From: Pseudomonadales bacterium | GTDB taxonomy: Bacteria > Pseudomonadota > Gammaproteobacteria > Pseudomonadales > Azotimanducaceae | Reading direction: 5' to 3' | NCBI GenBank assembly: GCA_022827905.1 | Contig: JAJEIQ010000027.1 | Location: 62,001 to 126,000, forward strand | Length of the DNA stretch: 64,000 nucleotides | Part shown: in pieces, positions 24,489 to 33,300 of the stretch | Layout of the letters: each line of letters opens with the position of its first letter | How positions within the stretch are numbered: the first letter of the stretch is position 1 | Made by a program: the position numbers and the translations under genes | Notes under the pieces: model-generated | Databases searched by the model: none | The model's input: only the letters and a program-made list of their open reading frames with translations | Told to the model about the DNA's origin: nothing

Positions 24489-24525
24489 TGACTCCGAGCA
24501 AACAGAGTTGGAAAGGAGAGCAGGC

Positions 24526-25065
24526 ATGGCAGCCAACGACAAGTTCGACATCCGCGGCATCAACCATCTGGCACTGGTTTGCCGGGACATGAAGACGACC
24601 GTGGATTTCTACTCCGGCGTGCTTGGCATGCCGTTGACCAAGACCATCGAGTTGCCCGCCGGCGCGGGCCAGCACTTCTTCTTTGACATCGGCAAGGGCG
24701 ACTCCTTGGCGTTCTTCTGGTTTCCGAACGCCGGGGAAAGCCAGCCCGGGGTGACCCATGCGCGCGATCTTGTGGGCCAGGGGGACATCACCTCGGCGCA
24801 CGCATCGATGAATCATGTCGCCTTTGACGTGCCGGAAGAGAAGATTGACGCGTATCAACGCCAGCTCAAAGCGGCAGGCGTCGATGTCACTGAAGTGGTG
24901 AACCACGATGAGTCCGAGACTGGCGCCAGCCCCGAAATCACTGAAAGCACCTTCGTGCGCTCGATCTACTTCAAGGATCCGGACGGCATCTTGCTGGAGT
25001 TCGCGGCTTGGACCCGGGAACTCGACGAGCGCGACGTGAACATCGCGCCCGTCAGCGTTGACTAA
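24526..25065 (+). CDS. VOC-family (glyoxalase/dioxygenase-fold) protein
   Basis: A 179-residue single-domain VOC protein, the fold of glyoxalase I and extradiol dioxygenases. The start ATG follows AAAGGAGAG. The metal histidine is in INHLALVCRDM, the second in MNHVAFDVPEE, and the acidic ligand in DPDGILLEFAAW. It is probably cytoplasmic. The substrate is not identified; it may share a pathway with the divergent PhyH enzyme and the downstream MFS transporter, which starts 36 bases on. Confidence 0.85.
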   Translation: MAANDKFDIRGINHLALVCRDMKTTVDFYSGVLGMPLTKTIELPAGAGQHFFFDIGKGDSLAFFWFPNAGESQPGVTHARDLVGQGDITSAHASMNHVAFDVPEEKIDAYQRQLKAAGVDVTEVVNHDESETGASPEITESTFVRSIYFKDPDGILLEFAAWTRELDERDVNIAPVSVD

Positions 25066-25100
25066 ACCCTGCTATTGCCACCGGGACTGAGCGGGCGCCG

Positions 25101-26423
25101 GTGGGCGTAGCGAGCGCCGCTTCGCCCACTCGGCCGGGCTATGCGTGGTATGTGGTGGGCGTGCTGCTCATCGCGCAGACGTTTTCGTTTCTCGACCGCA
25201 TGATCATGGGGCTGCTCGTCGGCCCCATTCGCGAGACCTTTCAGATTTCCGACACGCAGTTCAGCCTGCTGGCCGGACTCGCGTTTTCGCTGTTCTACGC
25301 CGTGATGGGATTGCCGTTGGCGCGGATCGCGGACAGCAAGAGCCGGCGCAACCTCATTGCGGCGGGGATCGCGGTATGGAGCATCATGACCGCCCTGTGC
25401 GGACTCGCCAGGGGCTATTGGTCGCTGTTTCTGGCGCGGGTTGGGGTCGGCATCGGGGAGGCGACTCTCGCGCCGGGCGCGTATTCCATGATCACGGACT
25501 ACTTTCCCAGATCTGTATTGGCCCGCGCGCTATCCGTTTACATGGTCGGCGTGACCTTGGGGTCTGGGTTCGCCTACATGCTCGGCGGCGCCGTGGTCGC
25601 CTACGTCGAGAACATGGACCAGTTGGTGCTGCCCGTCGTCGGTGCCATGCACGGCTGGCAGCTGACCTTTCTGATCGTCGGGCTGCCTGGGGTGCTGGTC
25701 GCGTTCCTCATGTTGGCCACCGTTCGCGAACCGGTCAGGCGGGGCGTTGCCGCCGGCGATGCGGACTCGATTCCATTGGCCGACGTCGTGCGCTACCTGT
25801 GGGCGCGTCGCGCGGCCTACGGGGGCCACATTGTGGGCGTGTCCATCTTCATCATGGTGGTTTACGCCCTGAACTTGTGGGGACCGAGCTATCTCATTCG
25901 CACCTTCGGCTACAGCCGGCCAGAGGCCGGTTGGGTGTTTGGCCTGGTCATGATCGTCGCCGGCACGGCCGGGTTGCTGCTGGCGGGTGCCTTGGCGGAC
26001 GCCTGGATGCAGCGTGGCACCCGCGATGCCTACGTGCGCACGATACTGCTCAGCATCGTCTGCATCATCCCTTGTGCAGTCTCTTTGGGTTTCGTCACCA
26101 ACGATGCGCTGGGCGTCGTGATGATCGGGCTGGCGGTGTTCTTCTCGGCGTTTCAAGGCGGCCTTTCCGGGGGCACGTTGCAGTTGATGACACCCAACCG
26201 CATGCGCGGCCAGGTCACGGCGGTGTATCAGTTGGTGGCGAATCTGATCGGCTTGGGCCTCGGTCCCACGGTGGTCGCGGCGACCACGGACTACGTGTTT
26301 GGATACGATGCGGCCATCGGCAAATCCATCGCGCTGTCCGCGGCCATCCTGTGTCCCTTGGGCGGCTTTATCTTGTGGCGGGCGTTGCCGAAGATCCGCA
26401 ACGAACTCGAGCAGCAGGCTTAG
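25101..26423 (+). CDS. MFS transporter, Spinster-like
   Basis: A 440-residue major facilitator with 12 hydrophobic segments. The first helix is YVVGVLLIAQTFSFLDRMIMGLLVGPI, with the D-R pair common in the Spinster-like group, and the A-motif loop GLPLARIADSKSRRNLIA follows TM2. It starts at GTG 25101 with weak ribosome site. It follows the VOC gene by 36 bases and so may move the substrate of that pathway. Its stop overlaps the stop of the convergent MetE-like gene by four bases. Confidence 0.86.
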   Translation: MGVASAASPTRPGYAWYVVGVLLIAQTFSFLDRMIMGLLVGPIRETFQISDTQFSLLAGLAFSLFYAVMGLPLARIADSKSRRNLIAAGIAVWSIMTALCGLARGYWSLFLARVGVGIGEATLAPGAYSMITDYFPRSVLARALSVYMVGVTLGSGFAYMLGGAVVAYVENMDQLVLPVVGAMHGWQLTFLIVGLPGVLVAFLMLATVREPVRRGVAAGDADSIPLADVVRYLWARRAAYGGHIVGVSIFIMVVYALNLWGPSYLIRTFGYSRPEAGWVFGLVMIVAGTAGLLLAGALADAWMQRGTRDAYVRTILLSIVCIIPCAVSLGFVTNDALGVVMIGLAVFFSAFQGGLSGGTLQLMTPNRMRGQVTAVYQLVANLIGLGLGPTVVAATTDYVFGYDAAIGKSIALSAAILCPLGGFILWRALPKIRNELEQQA

Positions 26424-27457
26424 GCGTCGTTCAGTTCGCTGCGCACCAGGTCTCGGCCCTTCACCATGTTCGCGAGCTTCGCAAAGGCGACGTCGCGTGG
26501 CAGGTATTTCATGCCGCAGTCCGGGGCCACCACCACGCGCTCCGCGGGCAGGAAAGCAAGCGCCGCGCGAATTCTATCGGCGACCAGTTCCGGCGCCTCC
26601 GGCGTTTGGTCGCGCAGATCCAGCACGCCGATGTGGACGGTTTTGTTCGGCAGGCCGCGCACCAAGTCCAAGTTCAGCCGCGGTTGCGCGCACTCGATGG
26701 AGATCTCGTCCGCACGGCAGCCGTCAAGCTCACTCAGGAAGGCGTAGCCGTCCGGCTTGTCGGCGACGTGCTTGCCGTAGCCGAAACACACGTGCAGCAC
26801 GGTGGGCCCGGTCGCGCCTTCCAGCGCCCGGTCGATGCTGGCCACTGCATAGTCCCGCGCCGCCTCGGGCCTGGCTTGCACGTAGGGCTCATCGAGTTGA
26901 ACGATGTCCACGCCAGCCTCGAACAGGTCGCGAAGCTCCTCGTTCACGGCGCCGGCGTACGCCATGGCGAGTTCGGCCTGGTTGGCGTAGTAGTCGTTTT
27001 GCGCCTGCTGAGCGAGCGTGAAAGGGCCGGGAAGCGTGATCTTCAACGGCTTGTCGGTGTGGCGTTTGAGGAACTCCACGTGGGGTGCCTCGACCGGCTG
27101 CAAGCGGACGATGGGACCGGTCACCCGTGGCACGGGGACGACCTTGCCAGTGCGATCGACCGCCTCGCCGGGATTGTCGATGTCCACTCCGCTGAGGGCG
27201 TTGGCGAAGCGGTTCGAGTAGCTTTCCCGCCGCATCTCGCCATCGGTGACGATGTCCACCCCAGCTCTGTGCTGGTCTTCCAAGGCGATCACCGTGGCAT
27301 CGTTCTGCGCCTCCAGCAGATTGGCCGGCCCGACGCGCCACAGTTCGTCAAGCAGCACCCGTGGCGGCAGCCGCTGCCCGAGCCGGTCACGGTCGATTAG
27401 CCAGCTTGGCTGCGCGTAGCTGCCGACCAGGCTCGTTGGCAGCAAGGGCAGCTTCAT
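26420..27457 (-). CDS. MetE-like methyltransferase (core only, short form)
   Basis: A 345-residue protein of the cobalamin-independent methionine synthase C-terminal family. It has TDGEMRRESY at the start of the barrel, QLDEP, HVCFGYG (the zinc His and Cys), ECAQPRL (Glu), and APDCGMKYLP (the last zinc Cys), so the whole metal site is present. Full MetE has about 750 residues; this is only the C-terminal barrel. Short MetE-like proteins often demethylate or transfer methyl groups from unusual donors. I start at ATG 27457. Six bases separate it from the upstream DUF3604 gene, so they are probably cotranscribed. Confidence 0.82.
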   Translation of the reverse strand: MKLPLLPTSLVGSYAQPSWLIDRDRLGQRLPPRVLLDELWRVGPANLLEAQNDATVIALEDQHRAGVDIVTDGEMRRESYSNRFANALSGVDIDNPGEAVDRTGKVVPVPRVTGPIVRLQPVEAPHVEFLKRHTDKPLKITLPGPFTLAQQAQNDYYANQAELAMAYAGAVNEELRDLFEAGVDIVQLDEPYVQARPEAARDYAVASIDRALEGATGPTVLHVCFGYGKHVADKPDGYAFLSELDGCRADEISIECAQPRLNLDLVRGLPNKTVHIGVLDLRDQTPEAPELVADRIRAALAFLPAERVVVAPDCGMKYLPRDVAFAKLANMVKGRDLVRSELNDA

Positions 27458-27462
27458 CGCCG

Positions 27463-29211
27463 TTAAGGCAGCCGCCAGATGGGCGAGGACCAGGCGCGTT
27501 GCTGAACCCTGACGTCTTGGTCGGGAAACCGCTCGCACAAGCCGCTGCGCTCGCATAGGCTCTTGGTCCAGCGCGGTGACGGCTTCTCCAGCACCCGGGC
27601 ATACCAGTAAGCGGGGATGGCGGGATCGTAGTCCGGGTCGCGCCACGAGACGCACGCAGTGTGGCGTCCCTCGGCGAAGTCCGCCAGCACCACCGTCCGT
27701 TCCTGGTACTCGCCATTCACGAGGCTGCCTTTGATGAGGTCCACGCGGGCCAACCGCTGCCGGTCCCGAGCCGCTTGCACGGTGAATGTGGGCGCTTCAT
27801 CCGTGTCGAGAAGCTCGCCCATGAACGGCGCGAACTTCGGCGCGGCCTGATCGCAGGCTTTCGCAGCGCTCACCCCAAAGCGCAGCCGGATGCGTGGTCC
27901 GCTGGTGGCGTAGGCGGAGCGCGCCTTGAGTGCGTCGAAGATGGCGGCCCGCGTGTTTTCCTCGGCCCACACGGCGACCAATCCGCCCGGGTTGTATCCG
28001 GGCGCGGCCAGACGCTCCTCGTCGGTCAGCCACAGCGATGAGATGCCACCAAAGAAGTCGTCGCTGCTCACTTTGCCGGCGGTGCCGAAATGCGTGTCGG
28101 TGGAGCCGATGGCGCCGAGCATCAGCGGGTTGCGCTTGCCGCCGCTGGACTCATAGGCGGCCAACCCCCGCCCAAGCAGGGTCCGGTAGTAGCTGGAGCG
28201 CGCATTGGCCCAGATCTGCACATCGGTCAGATCCTCGGGGCCGGTCAGGCGCTCCTTGGCCGAATTGGTAATCAGGCGCTCGAATGCGCAGTCGGCGCTG
28301 GCGTCGTTGCGGTCCTTGGGCAAGCATTCGCTGTTGCCCTTCTCTTGGTGAATCTCGGCGATGCGCTCGAACCGCGCACGGGCGGCAAGCTCCGCTTCGG
28401 GGGCTTGCTCCACCTCGAAGGTGCCGCCGTCCGCCCAGTTCATGTTGTGGGGGATCGTGAGCGCATCACAGCCGTCCTCGGCCGTGCAGGCGGCCGCCAG
28501 CGCTTGCCAGAGCGCCCCAATCTGCGGAAAGCGGATGTAGTCGAACACCTGGTCCGGGACTCGCTCGCTGCGGTAGATCACGTTGCGGTGCCAGTGGCGG
28601 CCGCCCGGCGAGGGGGTCCACTCGTAGCCAATCAGCGCGGTGAACGCGCAGGGTTCGTTGGCGTGATTGGCGTCAAACTGCGTGCGGCGCCATTGGCTGG
28701 TGCTGGCTGCGGCGCAGTCGAAGCCGTTCTTGCCGCAAATCGCGGCCGGCTGTGGGGGTGTGTCGCTGACCAACGGCAACAGGTAGGTGTTGAAGATGTG
28801 CCGGGCCAGCTTGCCCTTGCTGTCACGGCCCTCGCGAATGGCGTTGCAGTAGGCGTCGTCGGCATACAGCGGGTCCGTGCACAGGTACATGACGTCGTAG
28901 GTCTCAGCGTGGTCGGTCACTGCGGCGAAGTCCAGCGGCCGGTCGAGTGACGTGGTTGTGCCGTCGGCCATGCGCAGCGGCTGGCCCTTGGCGAAGGCGT
29001 ACGCCTCCTTGGGGGTCGCGATGGCGCCGAACGCGTAGGCGTCCAGCGAGTAGGCGGTGTGTACGTGCAGGTCGCCCCAGTACAGCTCCTTAACGCCGGG
29101 TGTTGAGGTATCGCAGGTGAGCGCGTGGGCGCTGAGGACCAGGCCGCAAACGCACGATTTCAGGGCGAGGATGACTGCCCGTTCAACGCGCCGCCGAACT
29201 GGGCTAGGCAT
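27463..29211 (-). CDS. DUF3604 domain protein (PHP-like), exported
   Basis: A 582-residue protein with a signal peptide (hydrophobic VILALKSCVCGLVLSAHA) and the DUF3604 layout: YWGDLHVHTAYSLDAYAFG, AVTDHAETYD, GYEWTPSP, HNMNWADG, and GSTDTHFGTAGK. The HxH, DH and DTH motifs resemble the metal site of PHP phosphoesterases. The reaction is unknown. It overlaps the end of the alpha/beta hydrolase gene by eight bases and precedes the MetE-like gene, so the three form a likely minus-strand operon. Confidence 0.85.
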   Translation of the reverse strand: MPSPVRRRVERAVILALKSCVCGLVLSAHALTCDTSTPGVKELYWGDLHVHTAYSLDAYAFGAIATPKEAYAFAKGQPLRMADGTTTSLDRPLDFAAVTDHAETYDVMYLCTDPLYADDAYCNAIREGRDSKGKLARHIFNTYLLPLVSDTPPQPAAICGKNGFDCAAASTSQWRRTQFDANHANEPCAFTALIGYEWTPSPGGRHWHRNVIYRSERVPDQVFDYIRFPQIGALWQALAAACTAEDGCDALTIPHNMNWADGGTFEVEQAPEAELAARARFERIAEIHQEKGNSECLPKDRNDASADCAFERLITNSAKERLTGPEDLTDVQIWANARSSYYRTLLGRGLAAYESSGGKRNPLMLGAIGSTDTHFGTAGKVSSDDFFGGISSLWLTDEERLAAPGYNPGGLVAVWAEENTRAAIFDALKARSAYATSGPRIRLRFGVSAAKACDQAAPKFAPFMGELLDTDEAPTFTVQAARDRQRLARVDLIKGSLVNGEYQERTVVLADFAEGRHTACVSWRDPDYDPAIPAYWYARVLEKPSPRWTKSLCERSGLCERFPDQDVRVQQRAWSSPIWRLP

Positions 29212-30322
29212 TGCGGGACTTCAGCCAATCGGTGATGAGATCGGCCACATGGTCCCGGGCGGTCTCGGGGGTTTGCAGGTAGTGGTCGCCGGTGATCATC
29301 TCCAAGGTTTTGTCGGTGGACGCAAGCGCCTCATGGATGGCCCGCGCATCGCTGGGAAAGACCCCGGTGTCGCCAAGGCTTTGGATCACCAACGCGGGCT
29401 GCGTGATGCGATTGAGATGGGGTGCCCCGCGGCAGTGGGAGTCTCGAAGGCTCCACATCGACAGCCAGGTGCGCAGCGTGTTGGTCAGCCCAATGCCGCG
29501 CGGGCTGAAGTTCGCCGCTTTGGGATCCCCGGCATAGCACACGCCCGCCTCTCGCTCGGATGGGTCCAACGTGCCGTCCATGAGCCGCAGATCCGCCCAA
29601 GTGCGGTACATGTTGAACGCCCGGTCGAACCAGCCCAACGCCGTGAGCCGCGCAAGCTCCGCATGGCACCACTCGGTGATCCGGTGGTTGCGCGCCTCCT
29701 GTGCAGCGCGGTAACGGGCCACGAACTCGGGCGAGTACGGCGGGCCGTTGGCCGGATCGTACATGTTCAGGTTTGAATCGACGCTGGTCGGATCCGCCTC
29801 GTCCGTGATCGACGGATCGAACCAGTCGGTCAGCACCTCCGGCCGGCCGATGTGAGCGCATAGCGAGACGTACAGCTCCGCCCCCGGCAGGTCGTGCACG
29901 GCGTCGGGCAGCCTGAGGCCCGGGGTGGGTGTCATGGTGACTCCTTGGGCTTGGGATAGGTAGGCGCCCATGAGCGATCCGCCGCCGGAATTGCCGAGGA
30001 TCACCACTTGGTCAACACCGGCGGACTCCCTTAGCCAACGCACGCCGGTGCCGATGTCGATGAGGGCGTGCTCCAGCAGAAAGAACCCTTCGTTGCCGCG
30101 AAAGCGGGTGTTCCAGCCGAGAAACCCGTAGCCGCGCGCGGCCATCAGCTCGCCGAGATAGTGCTCGCTGAAGTCAACGTTGTAGTGGGTGGCGATGAAT
30201 GCCGTCTTGGGCGGTTGGCCGGTGGGATGGTGGTACAGGCCTTGGCAAGGCATGAATCCCGCCCCGTTGCGTGCGCTCGTCGCGGATTCCAGCGATACGA
30301 AATCGCGCTGCCACTGGGCCAT
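29204..30322 (-). CDS. Alpha/beta hydrolase
   Basis: A 372-residue alpha/beta hydrolase. The nucleophile elbow is GNSGGG, with Ser112. A likely catalytic acid is in LVIQSLGDTGVFPSDA and the histidine in TGDHYLQT. The oxyanion region AFIATHYNVDFSEHY and the helical insert between strands 6 and 7 make it longer than minimal hydrolases. There is no signal peptide. It heads a three-gene minus-strand group with the DUF3604 and MetE-like genes. The substrate is unknown; the group has no recognised pathway. Confidence 0.83.
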   Translation of the reverse strand: MAQWQRDFVSLESATSARNGAGFMPCQGLYHHPTGQPPKTAFIATHYNVDFSEHYLGELMAARGYGFLGWNTRFRGNEGFFLLEHALIDIGTGVRWLRESAGVDQVVILGNSGGGSLMGAYLSQAQGVTMTPTPGLRLPDAVHDLPGAELYVSLCAHIGRPEVLTDWFDPSITDEADPTSVDSNLNMYDPANGPPYSPEFVARYRAAQEARNHRITEWCHAELARLTALGWFDRAFNMYRTWADLRLMDGTLDPSEREAGVCYAGDPKAANFSPRGIGLTNTLRTWLSMWSLRDSHCRGAPHLNRITQPALVIQSLGDTGVFPSDARAIHEALASTDKTLEMITGDHYLQTPETARDHVADLITDWLKSRNA

Positions 30323-30381
30323 AACCTACCGTGCACTGTCGTCTCGGCGAACAACGACGATACTGGGAAAGCATCGGGATA

Positions 30382-33300
30382 TCAAAACACTCGTTGGGGT
30401 CCGGCGTCGTCGTCATCCAGGATGATGAAGGTGTCCATGTCCAGCGTGCCGCCGTCCACGTCAACCGGGAACGCCGGGTTGTCCAGGATGAACGGAAAGC
30501 CCGCAGGCGTCTCCTCGTCGCCGTTGGCCTCTTCGTCGTCAACGATGCCCAGGCGGACGTGCATGCCCCACTCGTTCACCAGCAGGCCGTCGTCCGCGAG
30601 CCAACTGCCGTTGTTCTCGAAATCCAGGAAGCTGCGGCAAAGGTGGGGGTCCGGCGCATCCCGCCATTTCAGGGGACGCAGCGAGAAGCCCTCGAACTCC
30701 AGGCGGCTTGGCACCTCGGCCGGGTCGAGGCAGACGCCCCTGTCCGCCTCCCCGTAGGGGATGGCCGCTGCTGGGTCGTGCGCGGTCATCAAGCTGATTT
30801 CCAGCTTTGCGTAAAGGGCGTTTTGGATTCCTGCCTCATCGAACCCCTCGCCGTCCCGGAAATGGGTGCCGCCCTCGTACCAGGACTGGCGGAAGGAATA
30901 TCGGGCTCCTTCCCTCCGTTCGGCATTGGCCTTGGCAGCTTTCCCGTCCTCACTGGAAGCGTTGGGGACTTGCTCATCCGATGAGGGCACACTTGGAAGA
31001 TATAGAACCCTGGCCCTCTTGGAGAAAGATGACTTAGGAGCCTCATAGTTTTCGATGGTGACATTGGTAGTCGTCCCGTCCACCGTCACGTTGTCGTTGG
31101 TGCTTTCCACCTTAAGTTTCAGAACGATGGTTTCGTTTCCTACATCGTCGCCGTCATAGTCGCCATGAACCCGCAAGTAGAATCTCTTCTTGATATCACG
31201 AGTGAAGGTGCCTCCATAGGCACGGCCCTTCGTACATCCAGCGGTGTCGTCCCAGGCGTAGCCTCCAACTGCGGCATCGTTTATGGACTCCTGTTTATGG
31301 ACGATGCGCCAGTCATGGCCGTAGCTGGCGGTCGTACCTTGTTTTTCGACGCAGAAGTGAAACCAAGTAGGCCGTTTTCGGGAACCATCGTCCGATGGAC
31401 CTGGATTCATGACAACATCCATCGGAACATCGATCCAAGTCTGGTCCCTAGCGGAGATTTTCTCTCCCGTCTTAGGTTTGGGCTTCGGCTCCTCCACCTC
31501 CGTTTGCTTGACGTAAAGCGTCAACGTTTTGGCATCGGCTTGCGCACCGTACTGGTTCCCAACTTCGGGTCCAAAGCCCTTGACATTGAACGTGACGCTG
31601 CTTGACTGCGTGCCGTCACCCGATAAGTTGGCAAAACCTCCGGAAAGGTTTGTGTCGCCGAAATTTCCGTCCGCATAGTCAACGTACACGTCAATGGACT
31701 GCTCCGCCTCATCTTCCAAGTCCATCGTCGTTGATAGACTTAGGCAAGCTACGTGGTTGATGTTGTTCGCCGTGCCCGCCGTGTTGCTGTGGCAGTTGGT
31801 TGCCGGTGCTGATGGGACGTGGCGCATTCTGACCGAGTAGCCCGCCTTGCCCGGCAGCTCCTTGATTGCCAGGTTGCTTTGATTCTCGAACGCCGAGATC
31901 AGGAAATCGTCGGTCGTCAGTTCCGTGCTGCTGCCGGAAAGCCTGGCTTTGATGGGGACTTCCACGACCTCGCCTGCTGTCAGCCTCCTGTTGCTGCCGG
32001 AAGTGACCACACCGTTTTCATGGACGGCCCTCCTAAGAAAGATGGCCATGCTCAACGGCCTTTCGTTGGAATTGTCAGACACGTCATGCGATGCCGCAGC
32101 ATCGGACTTCCTGCCGTTGTTCAGGTACACGCTGGTCGGGTCCGTGTCTTTTATCGTAAATGTCCTTGGCGTCCCCGATACCACGTAGTCTGCGGACTGC
32201 CTCATACTGAATGATATGATGCAGTCCGAGTTATCATTGTCATTGAACGCATTTGCATCTATGTTCACACCAAGCTGTAGAAGCACGTTTGCGCCAACAC
32301 TGCCGCCTGGACCCAGGTGGGCCGGTCCTACTCCCCAAGGCACCTCATTCCCATTGGTCACGCAGGAGCCGTTCATCTTGAATTTCAGATGCTTCCCGAC
32401 CAGGGAGTGCGTTGCGCTAGTGTTCCTGAAATTTACTGCCACATCCCCTAACGCATTTTCATTCAGGAAGTTCCTGCCTCCAGCGGATACGCCAGTCACT
32501 TCTATAGTGGGCTTGTTGCAGTCAGCAGTCGCATCATAGTCATCGTGATTAGGGTCACACTTGTTCGCTTGTGCCTGAGCGTTCTCCCTATCTACAACGT
32601 CCTGCTCACTATTAATGATAGTGACTGTAGCCGATCCGTGTCCATTAGGATCAACCTGAATGCCAGTCGGCAAGCTTGCAGTATCAATAGCCAGTTCGAC
32701 TGTTTCATCGCCGGAAGGATCGTATAAAGAATGTGTCCTGCTCGGCCTTCCGTTTGCTATCCATGCCTTGTACACGTCAACATGGTCATCGTCGTTTGAG
32801 TTGATTTGCATATCAAACTTGGCAGCATGCAAATCCCACCCAGGCGGCAATAACAAGTCAGGTTTAGCATCGGAATAAAAATCAGAAACCTTGTCTGTCT
32901 TGTCTCCAGCTAGACTTAGCTCACCTCTTGTGGCAGTACCAGTGGTCAATACATTGACAAATATACGAGCTGTGTCCTTGAGCGTGGTGCTCCTTTTGCA
33001 GTTAGGCTGATTGTTGTTCCGAGCACACAAATCAACTCTGTTCCCGTTATTATCCTTATTGTAGTAGTGGATAACAGGTTGCGATGGACCGCCCCCTTCA
33101 ATCGCTTGGTAGCTATCATTTGTGAACGACACGTAAACCGTATCGTCGTTAAAATCAGGATCGTCCACCGTTACGTCCGATGCGCCGTCGTCGTCGTAGA
33201 TAATGAACTCGCTTGGAAATGGATATCTAGACGAGAATGCCGCGCCACCGCCTGACTGGGACAATATGATCTCAGGATTAGCGGTCATTATTTCGTCAAC

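Noticed and set aside
25145-27400. Plus-strand open frame of 751 codons across the MFS and MetE-like genes
   Set aside because: It runs in the wrong frame through one well-supported gene and antisense through another. The protein is Arg/Gly/His-rich with no motifs, as expected from GC-rich shadow frames.
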